This document shows, piece after piece, positions 6,582 through 12,916 of a DNA stretch of 13,730 bases. The notes under the pieces were generated by a model. That model searched no databases. It saw only the letters and a program-made list of their open reading frames with translations, and was not told the DNA's origin. Source of the stretch: Paracoccaceae bacterium (GTDB taxonomy: Bacteria; Pseudomonadota; Alphaproteobacteria; Rhodobacterales; Rhodobacteraceae); NCBI GenBank assembly GCA_003545125.1, contig DQCI01000203.1, forward strand, positions 947-14,676, given 5' to 3'. The position numbers and the translations under genes are program-made. Within the stretch, counting starts at the first letter, position 1, and each line of letters begins with the position of its first letter.

Positions 6582-8287
6582 GCGCCAGGGGTGAGGGATG
6601 GGGGCTGCGCGCCGGCGTGATCGTGGTGCTGGGCGTAGGCGTGATCGGCCCGATCGCGGCGGGCCTCGCGCAAACTGCGCGGGCGGCTTTCGGCGTCATG
6701 CCGGCGATCGGCGCCACCGAGCCGGGTTTTGCCGCCTTTGCGGCGCTGTTCGCCGTGCCCGGGCTCGGCTCCGCGGTCAGGCTTACCCTCGTCACCGGGC
6801 TCGGAGCCACCGCGCTGTCGGTGATCGTCGCCCTGGGGGCGTTGCCTGCGCTTCACGGCCGGCTGTCGCGCGGGCGCGCGGCGCGCTGGCTCACGCCCTT
6901 TCTCGCCACGCCGCATGCGGCCCTTGCCATCGGCCTGGCCTTCGTGCTTGCCCCCTCGGGCTGGATCGCGCGCGCAGTCGCGCCCTTCGCCGGGTTCGAC
7001 CGCCCGCCCGACATCGCCCTCGTCGGCGACCCCTGGGGGATCGCGCTGATCCTCGGGCTGATGGTCAAGGAGGTGCCGTTCCTCCTGCTGGTCGGCCTCG
7101 CGGCGCTGACCCAGATCCCGCTCACCCGACACCTCGCGACCGCGCGCGCTCTGGGCTACCCGCCGGCAGCGGCCTGGCTCAAGGTGGTGGCGCCGCAGCT
7201 CTGGCCGATGCTACGGCTGCCGGTGATGGTGGTGATGGCCTATGCGCTCTCGACCGTCGACATGGCGCTGATCCTCGGGCCCTCGACCCCGCCGGTGCTG
7301 GCGGTACTGCTCGCGCGTGCGTTCTTCGCGCCCGACACGGCCATGCTCCTGCCCGCCTCTGCCGGTGCGCTGCTGCAGGGCGCGCTGGTGGCTGGGGCTC
7401 TGGGGGCGCTCTGGCTGATCGAGCGGGTGCTGGCGCGGCTCGGGCGGGCCTGGCTGCGTCGAGGCGGGCGTGGACACGGGATCGACGGGCTGTTTGCTTT
7501 GGGGCGGTTCGTCGCCCTCGTGCTGGCGGCAATCGGTGGCCTCGCCATCCTCGCACTCCTGGCCTGGTCCTTCGCCTGGCGTTGGCCTTGGCCCGCGCCG
7601 CTTCCCGAGAGCTGGTCGCTGCGCGCCTGGATCGGGGCCGGGCCGGGGCTTGCGCGGGCCGCAGGCCAGACGCTCGCCATTGCCCTTTCGACGACCGTGC
7701 TCTCGCTCGCCCTTGCCGTGGCCTGGCTGGAAGGCGAAGACCGCGCCCGGCTGGGCCGCGCGGGCTGGGCCGAAGCACTGGTCTATCTGCCGCTCCTGGT
7801 GCCGCAGATCGCCTTTCTTTACGGGCTCAACGTCCTGTTCCTGCGGCTCGGGCTCACCGGCGGCGTGGCCGCGGTGATCTGGGCGCAGGCGCTGTTCGTC
7901 TTTCCCTATGTCATGATCGCCCTGTCGGATCCTTGGCGTGCCCTCGATCCGGCGTTGATCCGCGCCGCGGCCGCGCTCGGGGCCGGGCCGTGGCGCCGTC
8001 TCGTCGCCATCAAGCTGCCGGTGCTGATCGCCCCGCTTCTCACCGCGGCCGCCATCGGCTTGGCGGTCTCGGTGGCACAATACCTGCCGACGTTGTTCAT
8101 GGGCGCGGGCCGGATCGCGACGCTCACCACCGAAGCGGTGACCCTCGCCTCGGCCTCCGACCGGCGGGTCACCGGCGTCTATGCCACCTTGCAGGCGGGA
8201 ATGCCGCTCGCCGCCTTTGCCGCGGCTTTCGTGATCCCGGCGGTCCTGCATCGCAACCGTCGCGCACTCCGGGGAGGCGGCGTATGA
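6578..8287 (+). CDS. ynjC: ABC transporter permease, fused double-domain YnjC type
   Basis: This 569-residue integral membrane protein contains two binding-protein-dependent permease units in tandem, an arrangement also seen in E. coli YnjC and in ThiP/FbpB-like permeases. The two cytoplasmic EAA loops that contact the ATPase are visible as ARALGYPPAAAWLKVVAPQL (189-208) and AAAALGAGPWRRLVAIKLP (463-481). About twelve hydrophobic segments are distributed over both halves, separated by a charged linker near 284-305 (RGGRGH). The start at 6578 is chosen because it overlaps the YnjB stop as ATGA and gives a short N-terminus before the first helix. The frame is open upstream to 6110, but that stretch lies inside ynjB and is spurious. 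It forms the channel for the ligand delivered by YnjB and is powered by YnjD. Confidence 0.92.
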   Translation: MSARGEGWGLRAGVIVVLGVGVIGPIAAGLAQTARAAFGVMPAIGATEPGFAAFAALFAVPGLGSAVRLTLVTGLGATALSVIVALGALPALHGRLSRGRAARWLTPFLATPHAALAIGLAFVLAPSGWIARAVAPFAGFDRPPDIALVGDPWGIALILGLMVKEVPFLLLVGLAALTQIPLTRHLATARALGYPPAAAWLKVVAPQLWPMLRLPVMVVMAYALSTVDMALILGPSTPPVLAVLLARAFFAPDTAMLLPASAGALLQGALVAGALGALWLIERVLARLGRAWLRRGGRGHGIDGLFALGRFVALVLAAIGGLAILALLAWSFAWRWPWPAPLPESWSLRAWIGAGPGLARAAGQTLAIALSTTVLSLALAVAWLEGEDRARLGRAGWAEALVYLPLLVPQIAFLYGLNVLFLRLGLTGGVAAVIWAQALFVFPYVMIALSDPWRALDPALIRAAAALGAGPWRRLVAIKLPVLIAPLLTAAAIGLAVSVAQYLPTLFMGAGRIATLTTEAVTLASASDRRVTGVYATLQAGMPLAAFAAAFVIPAVLHRNRRALRGGGV

Positions 8288-8934
8288 GCCTGGATCTTGA
8301 CGCTCTCTGCCCGCGGCTTGCCGGTGCGCCATTGTTCGCGCCGCTCAGCCTCGCCATCGCCCCGGGCACGGTGGCCAGCGTGATGGGCCCCTCCGGCGTG
8401 GGTAAATCTACCCTGATCGACGCCATCGCCGGGCATCTCGCTCCGGCCTTCACCCTCACCGGCAGCGTCACGCTGAATGGCGCCGACATCCTCGCCCGGC
8501 CCGCCGAATCCCGACGCGTCGGCGTCGTGTTTCAGGACGCGGTGCTGTTTCCGCACCTCTCGGTGGGCGACAACCTCGCGTTTGGATTGTCGCGCGCCGT
8601 CAAGGGGCGCGCGGCGCGGCGGGCGACGGTAGAGGCGGCCCTGGAGCAGGCCGGGCTTTCGGGATTTGCGGCGCGCGATCCGGCCAGCCTGTCGGGCGGC
8701 CAGCGCGCCCGCGCGGCGCTGATGCGCTCACTGCTCGCCGACCCCGCGGCACTTTTGCTCGACGAACCCTTTTCCAGGCTCGACACGGCCCTGCGCGACG
8801 AGATCCGCGCCTTCACCTTCGCCCGTATCCGGGCCCGTGCCATTCCCGCCCTGATGGTCAGCCACGATCCTGCCGACGCCGCGGCCGCCCGGGGCCCGAC
8901 GATCCGGCTCATCCCGATAGGAGACATCACATGA
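8284..8934 (+). CDS. ynjD: ABC transporter ATP-binding protein, YnjD type
   Basis: This 216-residue ABC ATPase is almost the same length as E. coli YnjD. All motifs are intact: Walker A GPSGVGKST (35-43), Q-loop Gln84 in VVFQD, signature LSGGQ (136-140), Walker B ALLLDEP (156-162), D-loop SRLD and switch His194 in SHD. The protein lacks the C-terminal regulatory domain of sugar/spermidine-type ATPases, so no sensing extension is expected. The start overlaps the ynjC stop by ATGA (8284-8287), and its own stop overlaps the next small gene in the same way. It drives the YnjB/YnjC importer from the cytoplasmic side, probably as a dimer bound to the two EAA loops. Confidence 0.94.
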   Translation: MSLDLDALCPRLAGAPLFAPLSLAIAPGTVASVMGPSGVGKSTLIDAIAGHLAPAFTLTGSVTLNGADILARPAESRRVGVVFQDAVLFPHLSVGDNLAFGLSRAVKGRAARRATVEAALEQAGLSGFAARDPASLSGGQRARAALMRSLLADPAALLLDEPFSRLDTALRDEIRAFTFARIRARAIPALMVSHDPADAAAARGPTIRLIPIGDIT

Positions 8935-9311
8935 AATCCATGTCCGGCTCCACCGCCCTTGCGCTCGGCGTAACGGCCCTTGTCATGGCGTTCGCAGCCC
9001 TGGGAGGCGCCGAAGCACTCGGTGCCCATCCGTGGTGGGCGGTGCGCACCGGCCTGGTCGGGGCGCCGATCGGGCTGGCGCTCTACCTCCTGGCCCGGAT
9101 GGCGGGGCTCGCCCCGATCGGGCGTGCCGCTCTGGCGCTCGCCGGGCTGGCGCTCGCGCTCGCGTCAGCGGGGTTCGGCAAGAGGCGTTTCGCCGCCTCT
9201 CTCGCCGAGGATGCGCTTGCCGGCCGGTTCTGGTTTTTCGGCTGGTTCGCTGTCTTCGCCATGACCTGCATGCTGCTCCTCGCCCTGGTGAGCCTCGTGA
9301 GGCGCGGCTGA
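8931..9311 (+). CDS. Small integral membrane protein of unknown function, coupled to ynjD
   Basis: This is a 126-residue hydrophobic protein with four predicted membrane helices at about 8-30, 40-58, 64-82 and 100-123. I do not recognise a family, and the E. coli ynj locus has no obvious equivalent. The ATG overlaps the ynjD stop (ATGA, 8931-8934), and a GGAG-like sequence lies just upstream (ATAGGAGACATCAC), so it is very probably translated. Notable residues are paired Trp (HPWW at 33-36), a short basic stretch (GKRRF near 83-87) and a Trp/Phe-rich last helix. It is the last gene of the operon. It could be an accessory subunit of the importer or an independent membrane factor; neither can be shown from sequence. 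Confidence 0.8.
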   Translation: MKSMSGSTALALGVTALVMAFAALGGAEALGAHPWWAVRTGLVGAPIGLALYLLARMAGLAPIGRAALALAGLALALASAGFGKRRFAASLAEDALAGRFWFFGWFAVFAMTCMLLLALVSLVRRG

Positions 9312-10093
9312 GGTTCTTGCCCATCTCAGGGTGCGATGATCGAACCCTTCGGCCAAATGCGGTTTGACGATCAGGAAATAGGGGGACAGGTCGAAATCGC
9401 GCGGCGCAAAGAGCGAATGGTGCCGGATGTGCAGGATTTCGGCGCAGGCCTGGGTCGAGCCCTCGCGCCGCCGGACCTCATGCACATCCGGCAGGATCGG
9501 GTAGCGAACCGACTGGAAGGCACGCGCGATCAGCGACGAACAGATCGCCCGGGTCGGATCGCCGGAGCCAAGGGCGAGCATCCGCCGCCGCCACCCCACC
9601 GGCACCGGCGGTGTTGGCAGGAAGTACCGCAGCAGGTCGAAAATGTTGCGCATGTCGTAGCGAAGGCCGATCCGCGCACTCATGAAGTCGATAACCCGCG
9701 CGGCATTCCTGCGCATCGAGGCCAACCGGGCGGCAGATCCTCATATTGTGGCGGGCGTATTTCGGCAAGGGCGCAGAGACGCAGCCTTCGCCGAGATTGA
9801 CCTCGACCAGCCGGTGCGGTTCATCCCGGTTCGCAGGCACGTCGAACCGGTCGCCGACATACATCGCCGAATGCGACCAGGTCGATTGCGTGAGATATTT
9901 TTTCGCGGTCGAGACCCGTTCGCGGCCTTCGACGAGGATCACGTCGCCCGGCTGCAATACCCGGCAGAGCGTGTCGAAATCCGACGGCGTGAATGGCGCG
10001 TCGCCCGTGGCGTCGGCGGTGAGCTTGCCGGCGAGACGACGGCCGAACCAATCGAGGGACCGGTGCTATGGAGAGGTGGGTTTGCCGGTCATG
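9165..10093 (-). pseudogene. Broken YiiX/YebB-like NlpC/P60 cysteine hydrolase gene (TAG at codon 9 plus frameshift)
   Basis: Pieced together on the minus strand, this gene encodes a YiiX-type permuted NlpC/P60 hydrolase (also called lipo-like protein). ATG 10093-10091 follows a good ribosome binding site (AAGGAC), but the frame MTGKPTSP meets TAG at 10068-10066. The same frame then continues as convincing protein: PFTPSDFDTLCRVLQPGD, then VILVEG and STWSHSAMYVGD, which holds the candidate catalytic His. Near 9707-9705 one extra base shifts reading; deleting it joins GLDAQE to AARVIDFMSARIGLRYD, followed by the candidate nucleophile Cys in AICSSLIARAFQSVRYP. Homology fades around 9320 (GFDHRTLRWA), yet the frame stays open to 9165, about 147 bases antisense to the convergent small membrane gene. 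No ATG or GTG follows the TAG; a TTG at 9957 would give only a fragment. Members of this fold cleave amide bonds in peptides or lipids. Confidence 0.75.
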
Positions 10094-11130
10094 GTATTTG
10101 TCCTTTGCTTGCTCCCCTGTCGATGCCCAACGTGGCGCGCGCGGTACAGATCGGCGCGGCAGATATCGGCGGTGCAACGAATCTCAGGAACCCGTCCGCC
10201 GACCCGGCGCATCGTCCAGAGGGCCGCGAAGTTACCGGCGACGATGCTCAGCCAGGCAGGCAGGGCAGTCGGCGACGTTGCGGGCAGTCCGAACAGGACC
10301 AGCCCGTCATTGCCGCCGGGAATGAGGCCGGCCCCCAATCCCATGATCGTGCCTGCGCCAAGGTGACGCGCCGCCGCGCGCGGGCGGATCGGTCTCGCCC
10401 TGGCGGACCCGCGCAGCCGTGCCGACAGCGCCATCGCGCCGAAGGCGGCGGCAGAGACGGCCCAGAGCGTTCCGGGCGAGACGCAGGCGCCGAGCGGGCC
10501 GGCGTCGGCGAGGCAGATCGCGCTCGACGTGAAGGACCAGGGCCGACCGACGGCAACAAGGGCGATAAAAGACAGTGCCACCGGAAACACCGCCACGGAG
10601 AGCGGCCAATGGCGGGCGCGGTGGAGCGGCCAGGCACCGCCGCGCAGCCGTTGAAACACGCGGCGCGTTTCCCAGCCCATCCAGGCGGCGAGCGGAAGGG
10701 TGACGACCCAGGGCAGATGCCGGGGCGCTGCTGGTACGTGCAGCCCGGGCAGCGCACGTGCCACCACACCGAGCCCGACCAGCCAGCCCGCCAGCGTGAA
10801 CACCATCACCAGGTGCCCCTCGGCGAGACGGGACAGTGTCGAGAAGGAACAGGCGCCATTGAGCCTTGCACCGACACCGAAGACCAGACCGCCGAGCGGC
10901 GCAATCCGGCCCAAGGGCCAAACGGCGAGCGCCGGCGGCGCACCGAACACCCCCAACAGGGCGAGAACACCGGCCGTCCAGAGCGAGGCCTTGACGAACG
11001 ACCCCAGGATGTGGCCGCGACCGGTGGTCATCACCTCGGCCACGGCCTTCACCGTGCAGAGCCCCGCCCGATGCGCAGACCCGCCGAGCAAGGCGCCCGC
11101 AAACAGGGCAACGACGAGCTCGGCAGGCAT
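10066..11130 (-). CDS. YeeE/YedE (TsuA-like) sulfur-compound membrane transporter
   Basis: This 354-residue polytopic protein of the YeeE/YedE family starts at ATG 11130; an upstream in-frame start at 11208 would overlap the P460 gene and adds only Arg-rich residues. Family hallmarks are the N-terminal repeat GGSAHRAGLCTVKAVAE (16-32) with Cys25, the second GARLNGACSFSTLSRL (86-101) with Cys94, and the C-terminal GLGAGLIPGGNDGLVLFGLP (264-283). In thiosulfate-importing TsuA three cysteines line the pore. The first two match here, but the third position appears to be PGGND rather than GGC, so the transport mechanism or substrate may differ. The last 44 residues, after FAALWTMRR, are polar and Arg-rich, and run past the ribosome binding site and ATG of the next gene to the shared TAG at 10066. 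The C-terminus may therefore be altered. It lies 20 bases after the P460 gene, probably in one operon. Confidence 0.88.
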   Translation of the reverse strand: MPAELVVALFAGALLGGSAHRAGLCTVKAVAEVMTTGRGHILGSFVKASLWTAGVLALLGVFGAPPALAVWPLGRIAPLGGLVFGVGARLNGACSFSTLSRLAEGHLVMVFTLAGWLVGLGVVARALPGLHVPAAPRHLPWVVTLPLAAWMGWETRRVFQRLRGGAWPLHRARHWPLSVAVFPVALSFIALVAVGRPWSFTSSAICLADAGPLGACVSPGTLWAVSAAAFGAMALSARLRGSARARPIRPRAAARHLGAGTIMGLGAGLIPGGNDGLVLFGLPATSPTALPAWLSIVAGNFAALWTMRRVGGRVPEIRCTADICRADLYRARHVGHRQGSKQRTNTMTGKPTSP

Positions 11131-11150
11131 CGGGCGGGGCGCTCCTGGCG

Positions 11151-11702
11151 TCAGTATGTCAGGAAGTCGGAGGTGAATACGAGATCGTCGCCGCCGCCCT
11201 GGTGGCAAGCGATGCAGCCTTCGTCCATCCCCTTGGCGACCCGGCCGGCGAGCGCCATGCCCGCAGCGTTCTGATCAAGACTTCCGTCGGGCAGAAATTT
11301 GACCCAGAACCAGTCCTTGTTCTCCGGGTCATATCCCGCCTCGCGGCGATACATCACCGTATAGGCGCCGAGATGCGCGGCCGGGTCGGCCAGCACCGCA
11401 TCGGGCTCGACCCCTTCCGGGCCGTAGTTGCGCTTCACGATGAGATCGCCTTCGTGGCCGTCGATCGTGGCGGTGGTGTAGAAGGTTTCCAACTGCATCC
11501 CGTGCGGGTCGGTACCTTCGTAGGGGGTATGGTGGATCATGCCCTCTCCGGCGAGCCGCCCGGCCCGCATCGCCTCCCAAACCAGCTGGGCGTAATCGGC
11601 GTCGGCCTGCGTGCCGAACGGCGTCTCGGCGTCCTGCGCGAAGGCCTGCGAGGCGGTGAGCGTGGCGGCAACAACGCCCGCGGCGATGACTATGTGTTTC
11701 AT
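11151..11702 (-). CDS. Exported cytochrome P460-family haem protein
   Basis: This 183-residue protein has a Sec signal peptide (MKHIVIAAGVVAATLTASQAFA, cleavage near residue 22) and one haem c attachment site near its C-terminus: Cys163-x2-Cys166-His167 in GCIACH, followed by DDLVFTSDF, the typical end of the cytochrome P460 domain. DLIVKRNY at 86-93 resembles the segment that holds the haem-crosslinking Lys in true P460; whether Lys90 plays that part is inference. Characterised members oxidise hydroxylamine or bind NO, but many relatives, including cytochromes c'-beta, have other roles. The start at 11702 is set by GGGAGGA a few bases upstream and the signal peptide; the frame is open upstream to 11762. 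It precedes the YeeE/YedE gene by 20 bases, and its promoter region holds the GGTCAC-N6-GTGACC site. Confidence 0.88.
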   Translation of the reverse strand: MKHIVIAAGVVAATLTASQAFAQDAETPFGTQADADYAQLVWEAMRAGRLAGEGMIHHTPYEGTDPHGMQLETFYTTATIDGHEGDLIVKRNYGPEGVEPDAVLADPAAHLGAYTVMYRREAGYDPENKDWFWVKFLPDGSLDQNAAGMALAGRVAKGMDEGCIACHQGGGDDLVFTSDFLTY

Positions 11703-11876
11703 GGGGGTCCTCCCTTGGTGTGTCCGTGCAGGAGGGACACGTCCACGTCGCGCGCGTTTCACACGCGCCGGTCACGTTCCGGTGACCGATGCCGCGCGAT
11801 CACCTCTGTGCGAGGTCACACGCTGTTTCATTGCCGCGGGTCTTGTCGGGCCCGACGCTGACGATGGGAGACGTTC
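11703..11876. promoter_or_regulatory. Divergent promoter region rich in inverted repeats
   Basis: These 174 bases separate the leftward P460-YeeE genes from the rightward four-cysteine gene. They are unusually dense in dyad symmetry: GTGTCC/GGACAC (11720-11725 and 11735-11740), GCGCGT/ACGCGC (11752-11757 and 11763-11768), GGTCAC/GTGACC (11770-11775 and 11782-11787), ACCTC/GAGGT (11802-11806 and 11812-11816) and the perfect palindrome GTCGGGCCCGAC (11845-11856). An extra half-site GGTCACAC occurs at 11814-11821. Divergent genes with shared operators are often co-regulated. I cannot locate -35 and -10 elements with confidence. Confidence 0.55.
11770..11787. promoter_or_regulatory. Operator-like inverted repeat matching the site at 111-128
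   Basis: GGTCACGTTCCGGTGACC carries 6-base perfect arms with a 6-base spacer. The arms and spacing are identical to the palindrome at 111-128 while the centre differs, which is what a dimeric regulator with two conserved half-sites would leave. It lies 68 bases upstream of the P460 start and 89 bases upstream of the four-cysteine gene, so it could serve both directions. A further half-site GGTCACAC starts at 11814. Confidence 0.6.
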
Positions 11877-12212
11877 ATGAACAGACTTGGCCTCATCGCC
11901 GCACTCGTTGCGGCCGCCCCCGGTGCGACGGGTGCCGGTGCGCCGCTGCCCGCATCGCTGTGTGTGACCAACGCGAGCGCGCAGCGGTATCATTTCACCG
12001 TTCGCACGATCGACGCGGCGGCGCGTGTCGGCCGCGACCTCGCGCCCGGCCAGACCCTGTGCCTGGACCACGGCGGCCGCGGGGTCGTCGCCGCTTTCGA
12101 GACCGCGGCAAGTCTGGAAGGCTGCTCGCGGCTGGTGCCCGCCGGAGGAAGCGAGACGCTGATCCTCTTTGGCCGGTTTGACCGTTGCGCCTGGGGCGGC
12201 GCGGATGACTGA
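11877..12212 (+). CDS. Small exported four-cysteine protein of unknown function
   Basis: This 111-residue protein has a short Sec-type signal peptide (MNRLGLIAALVAAAPGATGA, cleavage near residue 20-22), so the mature protein of about 90 residues is probably periplasmic. It contains exactly four cysteines, at 29, 62, 83 and 104, spaced as if forming two disulfides. Short hydrophobic strands alternate with turns (YHFTVRTID, LILFGRFDRC), suggesting a small beta-rich domain. I do not recognise a family. GGGAG (11866-11870) lies 6 bases before the ATG. The last 8 bases overlap the start of the next membrane-protein gene, so the two are probably translated together and may work together. Its promoter lies in the shared divergent region with the P460 gene. 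Confidence 0.75.
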   Translation: MNRLGLIAALVAAAPGATGAGAPLPASLCVTNASAQRYHFTVRTIDAAARVGRDLAPGQTLCLDHGGRGVVAAFETAASLEGCSRLVPAGGSETLILFGRFDRCAWGGADD

Positions 12213-12879
12213 CCGGCGCCCCGGCCCGACGGTTGCCCCTGCCGCCGCCCCCGGGGCGGTGCGGCGCAGTCTCCTGCGTATCTGCCTCATCGCCGGCCTG
12301 GCCTGGGGCTTTCACATGGTTTTTTGCTGGAGCCACGCCCTGGTGGAAACCGGCGGCGCGATGGCGGAGCTGCTGCCGGCGATGTTTGTTGGCCTGCTCA
12401 CGCTCTACGTGCTGCTGATCGCATTGCCCTTCGTGCCGGGTATCGAAATCGGGATTGCGCTGCTGATGGCCGAGGGACCGCCGATCACACTCTGGGTCTA
12501 CCTCGCGACCCTCCTGGGGCTGACGCTCGCCTTTGCCATAGGGGCGCTGATCCCTTCGGCGATGCTGCAACGCCTGCTTTCGGATCTGCGCCTCACAAGG
12601 CCACGCCGCATGCTTGAGCGGCTCGACCCGCTCGACGGCGACGCGCGGCTGGCGGCTCTCATCGACGCGGCACCGCGATGGCTGGGGCGGGCGACACGAT
12701 TTCGCTATCTTGTGCTGGCGCTCATCGTCAACATGCCGGGCAACGCTCTGCTCGGCGGCGGCGGCGGGATCCTGTTTCTTGCCGGGTTCAGCCGTCTGTT
12801 TTCACCGATATCGACCTTTGCCACGCTGGCGCTCGCGGTGGCGCCGGTACCGCTGCTCGTCTGGGGCCTCGGGGTTTGA
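12205..12879 (+). CDS. Polytopic membrane protein, possibly a divergent TVP38/VTT-like protein
   Basis: This 224-residue membrane protein has a Pro/Ala-rich cytoplasmic N-terminus, helices near 23-42, 56-75, 98-117, 165-177 and 205-222, and a charged loop at 122-160. Two segments recall the VTT (TVP38/TMEM64, SNARE-associated) fold: LPFVPGIEIGIALLMAEG (74-91) and the glycine-rich NMPGNALLGGGGGI (176-189), each ahead of a hydrophobic stretch. The match is suggestive only, and I would not assign the family firmly. The start at 12205 is preferred over an upstream in-frame ATG at 12169 because it overlaps the previous gene by 8 bases and avoids a longer antisense-like lead. It is co-transcribed with the four-cysteine exported protein, and the next gene converges from the other side. 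Confidence 0.75.
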   Translation: MTDRRPGPTVAPAAAPGAVRRSLLRICLIAGLAWGFHMVFCWSHALVETGGAMAELLPAMFVGLLTLYVLLIALPFVPGIEIGIALLMAEGPPITLWVYLATLLGLTLAFAIGALIPSAMLQRLLSDLRLTRPRRMLERLDPLDGDARLAALIDAAPRWLGRATRFRYLVLALIVNMPGNALLGGGGGILFLAGFSRLFSPISTFATLALAVAPVPLLVWGLGV

Positions 12880-12916
12880 TGCGGCGGTATGGCTGCGCTG
12901 AGGCGGGCCCGCGCGG

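Noticed and set aside
7211..8332. 373-codon minus-strand open frame opposite the ynjC gene
   Set aside because: Arg/Gln/Gly-rich shadow of a permease with two EAA loops; no ribosome binding site or family features.
9682..11274. 530-codon open frame on the plus strand opposite YeeE and the hydrolase
   Set aside because: The product is low-complexity Arg/Gly/Pro/Gln-rich without motifs, while the opposite strand encodes recognisable YeeE/YedE and NlpC/P60-like proteins.
12880..12916. Possible terminator between the convergent genes (GCGGGCCCGC palindrome)
   Set aside because: It has no loop and no T-run, so it does not form a credible intrinsic terminator.
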